Shown here: in pieces, positions 1 to 5,004 of the stretch
How positions within the stretch are numbered: the first letter of the stretch is position 1
Layout of the letters: the number at the start of each line of letters is the position of its first letter
Origin: Rhodospirillales bacterium
GTDB lineage: Bacteria; Pseudomonadota; Alphaproteobacteria; Reyranellales; Reyranellaceae
Reading direction: 5' to 3'
DNA length: 5,004 nucleotides
Assembly (NCBI GenBank): GCA_013205335.1
Contig: JABMNB010000424.1
Coordinates: 1 to 5,004, forward strand
Translations under genes and position numbers: made by a program
Notes under the pieces: model-generated
Databases searched by the model: none
Told to the model about the DNA's origin: nothing
What the model saw: only the letters and a program-made list of their open reading frames with translations

Positions 1-203
1 CACACAGTCCCTGGCAGCGCGGCTCGAATGAAAACATGAACGGTCTGTTGCGACAGTATTTTCCCGACGGCACCGACCTCTCAACCTACACTCAGGCGAA
101 TCTCAACGCGGTCGCGCGCCGCCTCAACACGCGACCGCGCAAGACGCTGGACTACTACACGCCGGCTGATAAAATGGTGACTTACGTTGCACCGACGCCT
201 TGA
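1..203 (+). CDS. IS30-family transposase, C-terminal end (5' truncated by window edge)
   Basis: The reading frame starts at base 3 and ends with TGA at 201-203, giving 66 codons of a protein that begins outside the window. The visible part opens HSPWQRGSNEN, followed by NGLLRQYFP and later RPRKTLDYYTP. These are the hallmark C-terminal blocks of IS30-family DDE transposases, which cut and join the ends of their own element. The glutamate of NEN (bases 30-32) fits the third catalytic acid of the DDE triad, and the arginine seven residues later (bases 51-53) is the usual E+7 basic residue. The final residues after the RPRKTL block are short and not recognisable, as is normal for the family. The family assignment is firm. 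Whether the whole transposase is intact cannot be told from this window. Confidence 0.93.
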   Translation, partial: HSPWQRGSNENMNGLLRQYFPDGTDLSTYTQANLNAVARRLNTRPRKTLDYYTPADKMVTYVAPTP

Positions 204-208
204 GCCCA
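176..208 (-). repeat. Candidate right inverted repeat of the IS30-type element
   Basis: Read inward on the minus strand from the inferred junction, the end starts TGGGCTCAAGG and continues to GTGCAACGTAAG. From memory, the E. coli IS30 terminal repeat also starts TG and has a TCAA block followed by a GCAAC block, so the layout is similar. The partner repeat is outside the window, so this is only a candidate and it overlaps the transposase 3' end. Confidence 0.35.
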
Positions 209-499
209 CCCCTCCTTGAGCTCGGGAAAACCTGAGGCGAGTTCGCGGCCAAGCGGGATGAAGCCCCGCCAGGCCCGGCCACCGTGCTTCATATCGATCG
301 CTAGTTTCGTCGCTTCATCAAGTTCAAAAAACTGCCGACTCGATTCGAAGAGCCGGGTCTGCAAGCCCTCGTCCACGCCGTGTCCGACCGCGTAGGAAAA
401 GCCACTCGCTCGACAGGCCTTGCCGATATGCGCGGCAGCGGCCTCGCTAACGCCGCCTTTGCCGCAAAGCGGTCCCACGTCGATGATCGAAAGTTCCAT
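182..499 (-). pseudogene. Fe(II)/2-oxoglutarate oxygenase (isopenicillin-N-synthase-like), N-terminal fragment cut by IS30
   Basis: The frame starts at ATG 497-499 and stops at 182-184 after 105 codons. Residues 1-97 match the N-terminal domain (DIOX_N) of the 2OG-Fe(II)/isopenicillin N synthase-like superfamily: an opening IIDVGPL, an ACRASGFSYAVGHGV block (HGV is the family signature), then FFELDEATKLAI, GGRAWRGF and ELKEG. Full members are about 300-350 residues and carry the iron ligands HxD...H in a C-terminal double-stranded beta-helix, which is wholly missing here. The last eight residues before the stop are antisense to the IS30 end, so they are not native. The fragment cannot bind iron and is presumably inactive. 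The original substrate cannot be inferred. The gene lies 36 bp downstream of the large diheme gene on the same strand, which suggests former co-transcription. Confidence 0.85.
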
Positions 500-535
500 C
501 CGGGAGCCTGACCCGGTCTACCGCTATAGCCGCCT

Positions 536-3500
536 CTAATCACAACTCACGAAGTTGTTCACCGTCGCCGCGTACCACGTCTCCAGGGTCGACAGGGCAT
601 CGAGCTGGGGGAAAGCACTTTGCCACAGATTCAGATAGGTCAGCTTGGCGTGGGGCATGGTCGGCCGGTAGCACCCGGGCGTGCCGAAAGGGCACGGTAA
701 GGCGCCGGCTTCGCCCGTGTTGGAATCTGCACAGAGCCGAGAGGGGGAAGGAAAATATGGCGAATCAAACGAATAATGTGCCGCATGGCAGCCCCTGCAA
801 CTCAAGGCGTAGACATCATCGTAAAGGTCTGACTCATCGCCTGCGGCTGCGCCGTCGTCGTTCCACGCCGCTGGTCGCCAGGGGGCAAAAAGTCCGCTCG
901 ACAGATTGTTCCCGTACCAACCGTAAATCAACTCATCGATCGCGTCCGACGGCTCCGTCAAGTGCACGATCTGGTTCAGTCGCCGGATCCCGTCGTGCTG
1001 CGCCGCCTCGCCGGCAGCCGCCGGAAACTGGTAGGTCTTTGGGTCAAAAGGCAAGAAGCTTGAGAATCCGCTCTCGCCGCGCGTGAGTGCTTGCAACAGG
1101 TCCTTGCGAGTCTCGAACCCGACGTCACCATGGGCCGTATCGCTTGCGTCAATGCCAGCGAGGACACCGGCGTCTTCATCAATGCCAGCGACAATCGCAT
1201 CGAGCACGCTAGTGTCGCTCCAGGCACCGCCGTGGCAGTTCATGCAGACCTGTGGCACGTTCTTTGCGCCGCAGCCATCCAAATTCGCTGCACCAATCCT
1301 TTTGCTGGCAGCAACCCGACCACCGTAGACAAAAAATTTGGTGATCGGCCCGAGCGAGCCGAATCCCTCCACCGCGCGGAACTCCATCGCGACCGTGCCA
1401 TAGGCACGCGCCGGGTTCACGGTTGGGTTTGCCTCAATCTCCAGTTGCCCCTGAAAAGCCAGATCGGCGTTGCCGGGATGATTGGTCGGATAATCGAAAC
1501 AAAGATCCGTCGTATAATTGGCAACGTAGCAGGCAACGGTGGACGGAAATAGGCCGAAGAGCGACTGCCAGTCCTTCAGGGTGCCAGCAGCCTTGAACTC
1601 TGGCTCGAGCGCGTCGAGCAGCAGGACCGACGAAAGCGGCGCGGTCGTGGTGTCGAAATTTGGAAAGAACGAAGGCTCCGCCCCGAAACCGCGATCTTTG
1701 CTTATCAGGTTCCAGGCGACTGGCCCCCCCCACGAGGTCACGCGACAATGCATCTCGCGACCGAAACCGAGATCGTTGCTGTTCAGGTACCAGCCGCTGG
1801 CCACATCCGCGCCGAGCCCAGTCGAAGAATCGAAGCCGTTCTTCTGCCACCAGCCGCCGAGCGTCATTCGTTTGCACTTGCCACTCGGATCGGTCCCCGG
1901 ATCAACCACCCCGTCGCAATCAAGATCGACACATTGCGGATCGACGATATTATAATAGAGGCAAGACTCATTCTCGCTGTTCAGTGGTCGATTATCGAAC
2001 TTATAGGTCAGGAATTTATCGTGGCCGCCGGCTGGATCGGGAGTATTCGGCGTGTAGCCCTGTTTGCAGAGATCGTCCTGATCGGTCAGGAGAGAAAGCA
2101 GCGCACAGGGGGTGAATCCCAGAATCGGGTAGATAACAAAAATCCAAGCCTTCGACCCGCCACGTCCGTCGCTCGCCCAAACCGTCACCTGATTCGGGAC
2201 CCGACGATCACCAACCTTGAACCTGACCCGCGAGTTCGAGCTTCCCGTGGTCTGGTCAACACTCTGCAATTCACCGTCGCCCTTGGTGACCCGCCAGCGA
2301 AACTTGGGCTCGATCCCCGAAACCGGGTAGTTATCCGCCGTAGCGAAAACGGCGCTCAATACAATTGTTTGACCGCTGCTGATAGTCTGGGGGTCGGTGA
2401 TCGGCGTGCCTCCAAGCGTCGTCATGCGGACCGTGGGAAGTGGCATGTTCTGCGTGGTTCCCCGTAATTCAAGTGTTGTAGCCCCTTCCGTGGTGCCGCT
2501 GGCCGACACGCTCTGCGTGATCGCCTCATCGCCGCAATGCGCTCGCACGACATATTCGCCGAATGCAGGCGCAAGCAGAAGAAAGCTACCGTCTGCGGCT
2601 ACCTCCCGCTCGCTATTTACAACCTCACCTCGCGGCGTCACGAGAGAAACCTTGCCTCGCATGGCGAAATCGGCGTGCGTATTTGAATCAACACAAGGTT
2701 CGCCATCTCTGCGGAGAACCACGCCAGCAAACACTGTTTCTTCCGTACTTATTAGAGGCAACTCCAGCGTCTTCTGCTCGAAGAAAACCGCACGCCGGAC
2801 GACGTCGATCGGCCCACTGGCGCACGCTCGGTACGTACTCTCCGAGCCCTGGCGGTCGCGACAGAGGCGATAGCGCTCAAGCGGCCGTGCCTCGAACTCG
2901 ACACGACCATTGACGTCGCTCTGCCCGGTGGTGGTGGAGCCATCCGCCGCGACCAGCAGCATCGTCTCGTCCGCCAAGATGAACGAAGCCTCTGTCCCTC
3001 TCAAACTGACTGCAACTCGCCCTGCAACTCGTGGCCCACTCTGGCCGTGCCCGGCGTCGAGCGCTGCAGCCACCGTGTCGCGGGCTCGGTCGAGCAGGCA
3101 CGAGGCCACCGCCGAAACCGTACGAGTCGCGCCGGGCGTGCCCGCACAAGCCGACAGCTCCTGCATGGCACTCTCTGAACATATCGAGGCAACGCCGACC
3201 TTGAGCTTGGCCGCCGCCGCGTCCAGCTTGACCTTGGAGAAATCAAGGCAAGCATCGGTAATCCGAAAGGGCGTGCCGATGACGGTCTTGCCCCGATCCT
3301 CTTTGTAGTGGCAGAGGGTTCCAAGCTCCTTGAAGGAATTGCCAACCTGGCTCGCAACAGCCTTGTCGAGAGCCGATTGACAGGCGAGCGAAGCCGTAAT
3401 AATCTGAGTTGACGTCGTCTGCGTCGGCACAGAGTCTCCGCTCTCGCCATAGAGGAGATCGACCAGCCCATCGGCGAGCCGATCATATTCGGCCCGTTGC

Positions 3501-3892
3501 ATGGCGGGAAGTCGGTCCATCGCCACCATGCCGAGACCCGCGGGGCGCGGGCCGGTCAGCGCCGCCTCCGAAAGCGGCGTACAGGCCTTCCCCACCTTGA
3601 GATCGAAAACATTTACTGCAAGGTCGATCGAGGATCTCACGCTGCTTGCCGTGCAGGCATTCACGGTTCCGCTCGAAGCGTCCTTTGTTCTACATTTGAT
3701 GAGAACATTCAGAATCGTCGTCAAGTATTTCTCGCCACTTTTAGAGAGCATCGCCTGACAGGTAAGCTGTGATTTGAGAACCACGGCGCCTGCCGCGAGC
3801 GGAGCGCCCAGCGTGACGAGGGCTACACTCAGGGCGACCAGCGGGCGTAAAGACGACAGGGGGCGGGTGAGCAGCCGAGTCTTGCTTTTCAT
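536..3892 (-). CDS. Large exported diheme c-type protein with Cys-rich repeats and beta domains, function unknown
   Basis: The product has 1118 residues. Residues 1-36 form a Sec signal peptide with a basic start, a hydrophobic core and a probable cut after AGA at 36, which supports this ATG although no clear Shine-Dalgarno precedes it. Residues 45-104 and 171-238 are two copies of a helical module with four cysteines. Residues about 286-480 look like two carboxypeptidase-regulatory/Ig-type beta domains, and about 485-588 like another Ig/PKD-type domain. Residues 656-664 form a DxDxDGxxD loop typical of calcium sites. From about 690 to the end lies a module with MHCR (714-717), CMNCH (883-887), FLPFD (946-950), LIYGWYG (988-994), CRGCH (1032-1036) and TMPHA (1078-1082). 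The two CxxCH motifs indicate two covalent haems attached in the periplasm; Met1079 is a candidate axial ligand for the second. I recall uncharacterised proteins sharing the CxNCHGG...FLPFD...CRxCH...MPHA order, but no named function. A role in envelope electron transfer or redox catalysis is inference. The gene is complete. Confidence 0.9.
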   Translation of the reverse strand: MKSKTRLLTRPLSSLRPLVALSVALVTLGAPLAAGAVVLKSQLTCQAMLSKSGEKYLTTILNVLIKCRTKDASSGTVNACTASSVRSSIDLAVNVFDLKVGKACTPLSEAALTGPRPAGLGMVAMDRLPAMQRAEYDRLADGLVDLLYGESGDSVPTQTTSTQIITASLACQSALDKAVASQVGNSFKELGTLCHYKEDRGKTVIGTPFRITDACLDFSKVKLDAAAAKLKVGVASICSESAMQELSACAGTPGATRTVSAVASCLLDRARDTVAAALDAGHGQSGPRVAGRVAVSLRGTEASFILADETMLLVAADGSTTTGQSDVNGRVEFEARPLERYRLCRDRQGSESTYRACASGPIDVVRRAVFFEQKTLELPLISTEETVFAGVVLRRDGEPCVDSNTHADFAMRGKVSLVTPRGEVVNSEREVAADGSFLLLAPAFGEYVVRAHCGDEAITQSVSASGTTEGATTLELRGTTQNMPLPTVRMTTLGGTPITDPQTISSGQTIVLSAVFATADNYPVSGIEPKFRWRVTKGDGELQSVDQTTGSSNSRVRFKVGDRRVPNQVTVWASDGRGGSKAWIFVIYPILGFTPCALLSLLTDQDDLCKQGYTPNTPDPAGGHDKFLTYKFDNRPLNSENESCLYYNIVDPQCVDLDCDGVVDPGTDPSGKCKRMTLGGWWQKNGFDSSTGLGADVASGWYLNSNDLGFGREMHCRVTSWGGPVAWNLISKDRGFGAEPSFFPNFDTTTAPLSSVLLLDALEPEFKAAGTLKDWQSLFGLFPSTVACYVANYTTDLCFDYPTNHPGNADLAFQGQLEIEANPTVNPARAYGTVAMEFRAVEGFGSLGPITKFFVYGGRVAASKRIGAANLDGCGAKNVPQVCMNCHGGAWSDTSVLDAIVAGIDEDAGVLAGIDASDTAHGDVGFETRKDLLQALTRGESGFSSFLPFDPKTYQFPAAAGEAAQHDGIRRLNQIVHLTEPSDAIDELIYGWYGNNLSSGLFAPWRPAAWNDDGAAAGDESDLYDDVYALSCRGCHAAHYSFDSPYFPSPSRLCADSNTGEAGALPCPFGTPGCYRPTMPHAKLTYLNLWQSAFPQLDALSTLETWYAATVNNFVSCD
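785..799 (-). other. Haem c attachment motif 2 (CRGCH, residues 1032-1036)
   Basis: This is the second CxxCH in the C-terminal module, 149 residues after the first. It is followed 43 residues after the histidine by Met1079 within TMPHA, a plausible distal haem ligand. Together with motif 1 it supports a diheme protein. Confidence 0.85.
1232..1246 (-). other. Haem c attachment motif 1 (CMNCH, residues 883-887)
   Basis: The codons for C-M-N-C-H read on the minus strand inside the large exported protein, followed by two glycines. In c-type cytochromes both cysteines form thioether bonds to haem and the histidine is the proximal iron ligand. No clear methionine stands at the expected distance, so the sixth ligand of this haem is uncertain; it may be a histidine. 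Confidence 0.85.
1676..1792 (-). repeat. Internal 78-bp-period repeat encoding WxLxSxDxGFGxE twice
   Basis: Residues 701-713 (bases 1754-1792) and 727-739 (bases 1676-1714) share W-x-L-x-S-x-D-x-G-F-G-x-E. The offset is 26 codons. The DNA is also alike (plus-strand CCGAAACCG followed by GATC and later TTCAGGT or ATCAGGT), so this looks like a local duplication and not chance. It lies at the entrance to the C-terminal haem module, and the first copy leads straight into MHCR. Confidence 0.75.
1901..1927 (-). other. Calcium-type loop DxDxDGxxD (residues 656-664)
   Basis: Asp656, Asp658, Asp660, Gly661 and Asp664 follow the spacing of dockerin, thrombospondin type-3 and EF-hand-like loops. It sits in a cysteine-containing segment (C644, C654, C659, C673) between the beta domains and the haem module. 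Calcium binding is inferred from the motif alone. Confidence 0.6.
3179..3382 (-). repeat. Four-cysteine helical module, copy 2 (residues 171-238)
   Basis: Cysteines fall at 171, 194, 215 and 238. The copy starts CQSALDKAVA and ends KLKVGVASIC, matching copy 1 in its CQ start, outer spacings (22/23 and 24/23 residues) and KVG near the last cysteine. The middle loop is eight residues longer. A further pair of cysteines at 249 and 265 may be a degenerate third piece. Confidence 0.7.
3581..3760 (-). repeat. Four-cysteine helical module, copy 1 (residues 45-104)
   Basis: Cysteines fall at 45, 67, 80 and 104. The first helix starts CQAMLSKSGEKY and the last part ends DLKVGKAC. It directly follows the signal peptide. 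The pattern recurs at residues 171-238, so this is a coding repeat within the large exported protein. The cysteines probably form two disulphides in the periplasm. Confidence 0.7.
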
Positions 3893-4280
3893 GGAGAGAC
3901 CGAATCACACATCTCCGGTCCGACACAAGTCCGAATCCGGCCACCCCTCTTCAGCGGCGGCCGACGCTGTCCTGGTACTCGACTTCAGAACTCGCGCTCC
4001 GACGAACTTGGGCCAGCACGCCTCAGCGGCGATCGTCGCGCTCTTGGTACTCGACGACGCATGGCCGCTCCGACCGGTCAACGCCGCCGAGTTGCCGCTG
4101 ACGCGGTGCGGCATCCTCGAACCGCGGCGTAAAATCGATCGGCTCGTCGGGCTCCTCGATGCGCACGGTGACGAACGTGCTGGACTCGCCGTCCTTAGAT
4201 TCGGATCGTGCCCTTGAGGCGGCCGTCCTTGCCGAGGTTGACGCGGCTTCCCGAACGACCGATAAGGGCCTTTATGGCGC
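3893..4280. other. Gene-poor junction region between the diheme gene and dprA remnant
   Basis: No intact gene is supported here. The stretch holds the unrecognised upstream region of the diheme gene, an imperfect direct duplication (3951-3986 and 4023-4058), and a minus-strand stretch with coding-like codon use that is broken by a frameshift (4023 to about 4284). I found no convincing -35/-10 pair or -24/-12 element for the diheme gene, and no Shine-Dalgarno in the 20 bases before its ATG. GC content is higher than in the diheme gene and similar to dprA/topA. Confidence 0.6.
3951..4058. repeat. Imperfect direct repeat, 36-bp core, 72-bp period
   Basis: Copy A (3951-3986) and copy B (4023-4058) match at 28 of 36 positions counted by eye. 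They share TCAGCGGCG at one end and TGGTACTCGAC at the other. Weaker similarity continues to the left with a one-base gap (CGAA...GG-CCA). On the minus strand both copies read in the same frame as V-E-Y-Q, an acidic residue, three variable residues, R-R and a TGA stop, so the repeat may be a duplicated gene end. Confidence 0.65.
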
Positions 4281-4284
4281 TTGC
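4023..4284 (-). pseudogene. Probable frameshifted 3' remnant of an unrecognised minus-strand gene
   Basis: From about 4195 down to a TGA at 4023-4025 the minus strand is open for 58 codons. About 81% end in G or C, and the composition is protein-like (KDGESSTFVTVRIEEPDEP, later CVVEYQERDDRR). Upstream of that the same frame loses this bias, but the neighbouring frame (4198 to about 4284) has it, reading SGSRVNLGKDGRLKGTIRI before a TAA at 4195-4197. Skipping one T at the TAA would join the two into a single reading of about 85 residues. I do not recognise the protein. The piece ends where recognisable dprA begins, so it looks like the tail of a gene lost at a rearrangement. Coding status is inferred from codon bias only. 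Confidence 0.4.
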
Positions 4285-4724
4285 GAAGGGTGGTCGTGGT
4301 CGAGGCGACGCTTCGGAGCGGCTCGCTCTCGACTGCCCGGCATGCCCTCGAACAGAGGCGCGAGGTCTTCGCCGTGCCGGGGCAGGTCAACTCGCCCCGG
4401 TCGCACGGGCCTCACTGGCTGCTCAAGCAGGGGGCGCGGCTCGTCGAGGGGGTCGCGGACGTCCTCGGGGAGCTGCCCGGGTTGTCCCGGCTTCCCGGCA
4501 GGGAGCGATCCGGTGGGCTGTTGGAGCCCTGCGTCAAAATTCTCGAGGCCATCTCCGAAGGGGCTTCGAGCGCCGATGCGATCGCCCTCCGGCTCGGTCG
4601 TAAAGTGCCCGGAATCATTGAGGATCTCCTCGACCTGGAGATCCGTGGAGAGGTGCTCCGCGGGCCGTCCGGCAGCCTCGCCAGGGCGTCCTCGGCCGGC
4701 AGGCCCGGGGAGGGGCAGGATTGA
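4281..4724 (+). pseudogene. dprA: DNA-processing protein DprA/Smf, C-terminal fragment (N-terminal half missing)
   Basis: DprA binds incoming single-stranded DNA and loads RecA during natural transformation. Here the recognisable protein starts abruptly in the middle of the Rossmann-like domain at VVVVEA (fragment residues 4-9). It continues through RSGSLSTARHALEQ (12-25), EVFAVPG (28-34) and QGARLV (50-55), all diagnostic DprA blocks. Residues about 84-133 match the C-terminal winged-helix domain. Normal DprA is about 300-380 residues; at least the first half, including the N-terminal SAM-like region and the GSG-type nucleotide/DNA-binding start of the fold, is absent. The frame is closed by a TAA at 4263-4265, and the TTG at 4281 is merely the first possible start, without a visible ribosome site. 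A glycine usual in EQGREVFAVPG is arginine here. The fragment lies 58 bp upstream of topA, its common neighbour. It is probably non-functional, unless the break is an assembly error. Confidence 0.85.
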
Positions 4725-4760
4725 CGGACCTCGAAACCGGAGTTAGCCGAACGCCTTTCG

Positions 4761-4768
4761 GGAAGGAG
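4761..4768 (+). promoter_or_regulatory. Ribosome binding site of topA
   Basis: GGAAGGAG stands 14 bases before the ATG at 4783. The gap is longer than usual, but no in-frame start codon lies nearer, so this is the best candidate and supports the chosen start. Confidence 0.6.
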
Positions 4769-4782
4769 AAAATCGGACGACG

Positions 4783-5004
4783 ATGGAGAAGGCGGCCACG
4801 AAAAAGCGTTCCCGCCGGACCGCCGCCCCTCGCTCCGCAGGTCGGGCCGAGTCGACCCGCGTCCCGTCCGGCGCCTACGACCTCGTAATCGTCGAGAGCC
4901 CGGCGAAGGCCAAAACCATCGAGAAGTACCTGGGCCCGGGCTTCGTCGTGAAGGCGTCGGTCGGCCACATCCGCGGCCTGCCCAAGTCCTCCAAGCCCGC
5001 GAAG
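4783..5004 (+). CDS. topA: DNA topoisomerase I (type IA), N-terminus, runs off right edge
   Basis: This enzyme relaxes negatively supercoiled DNA in the cytoplasm by passing one strand through a transient break held by a tyrosine. The 74 codons visible begin with a basic, low-complexity leader of about 31 residues (KKRSRR near 7-12), then enter the TOPRIM domain at YDLVIVESPAKAKTIEKYLG (32-51). Glu38 in VESPAKA corresponds to the catalytic acid E9 of the E. coli enzyme. ASVGHIRGLP (58-67) is the next conserved TopA block; most family members have D where this has G65. The basic leader is longer than in E. coli, which starts almost at the TOPRIM domain; such extensions are common in high-GC phyla. 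The gene follows dprA by 58 bp, an order common in bacterial chromosomes, and they may share a transcript. The active-site tyrosine lies outside the window. Confidence 0.96.
   Translation, partial: MEKAATKKRSRRTAAPRSAGRAESTRVPSGAYDLVIVESPAKAKTIEKYLGPGFVVKASVGHIRGLPKSSKPAK

Larger units (their letters stand above)
1..208 (+). mobile_element. Right-hand end of an IS30-family insertion sequence
   Basis: The element is placed by its transposase. Its right boundary is inferred from the neighbour: the minus-strand oxygenase reading frame keeps family-like sequence up to a conserved ELKEG (209-223), then turns into unrelated residues that read antisense through the transposase tail. The join therefore lies at about 208/209, only about 5 bp after the transposase stop. 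Such a short 3' margin is plausible for IS30 elements. The left end, and so any target duplication, lies outside the window. Confidence 0.7.

Noticed and set aside
1091..1552. A 153-codon plus-strand frame across the first haem motif
   Set aside because: It is antisense to conserved residues of the diheme module, with no family-like sequence and no ribosome site noted.
1748..2467. A 239-codon open frame on the plus strand inside the diheme gene
   Set aside because: It is fully antisense to a gene with clear signal peptide and haem motifs. Its translation has no recognisable motif, and long antisense frames are expected in GC-rich coding DNA.
3915..3960. A sigma-54-like TGGC...TTG pattern upstream of the diheme gene on the minus strand
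   Set aside because: The distance between the two elements is several bases too long for a -24/-12 promoter and the flanking consensus is absent.
4208..4290. Possible upstream continuation of dprA by a one-base frameshift (LPER...ALA before VVVVEA)
   Set aside because: The spacing of LPER to VVVVEA resembles the FPxRNR block of DprA, but the residues between do not match and nothing farther upstream looks like DprA.
3905..4390. A 161-codon minus-strand frame spanning the junction and dprA start
   Set aside because: It reads antisense through diagnostic DprA residues and is Arg/Ser/Pro-rich shadow sequence. The coding-like codon bias on this strand lies in the other frames.
4159..4746. A 195-codon plus-strand frame overlapping dprA
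   Set aside because: It is an out-of-frame shadow of the DprA fragment, rich in Arg, Gly, Ser and Pro, without motifs.

Overview
The window looks like a bacterial, probably environmental or metagenomic, contig made of three pieces whose base composition and gene context differ. No rRNA, tRNA or CRISPR was seen.

Left piece (1-499): the last 66 codons of an IS30-family transposase run rightwards off the left edge. The element's end abuts, and has cut off, an oppositely oriented gene of the isopenicillin-N-synthase-like Fe(II)/2-oxoglutarate oxygenase family. Only that gene's N-terminal domain is left.

Centre (536-3892, minus strand): one complete gene for a 1118-residue exported protein fills two thirds of the window. 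It has a Sec signal peptide, two N-terminal copies of a four-cysteine helical module, a string of beta-rich Ig/carboxypeptidase-regulatory-like segments, a DxDxDGxxD calcium-type loop, and a C-terminal module with two CxxCH haem c sites. I read it as an uncharacterised diheme c-type protein of the cell envelope. The style, exported and cysteine-rich with repeats, reminds me of Myxococcota/Binatota-like bacteria; this is a taxonomic impression, not a result. The truncated oxygenase lies 36 bp downstream on the same strand, so the two may once have been co-transcribed.

Right piece (about 3900-5004): GC content rises clearly. First comes a non-coding or decayed stretch with an imperfect 72-bp-period duplication and what looks like a frameshifted 3' remnant of a minus-strand gene. 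Next is a dprA gene that has lost its N-terminal half. Then, 58 bp downstream, comes the intact start of topA, which runs off the right edge. dprA followed by topA is a classic chromosomal order, so this side looks like core genome carrying a rearrangement breakpoint at about 4285-4290.

The genes do not form one pathway. The main biological interest is the large diheme protein and the three damaged genes around it. A recombination hot spot and a chimeric assembly both fit what is visible.
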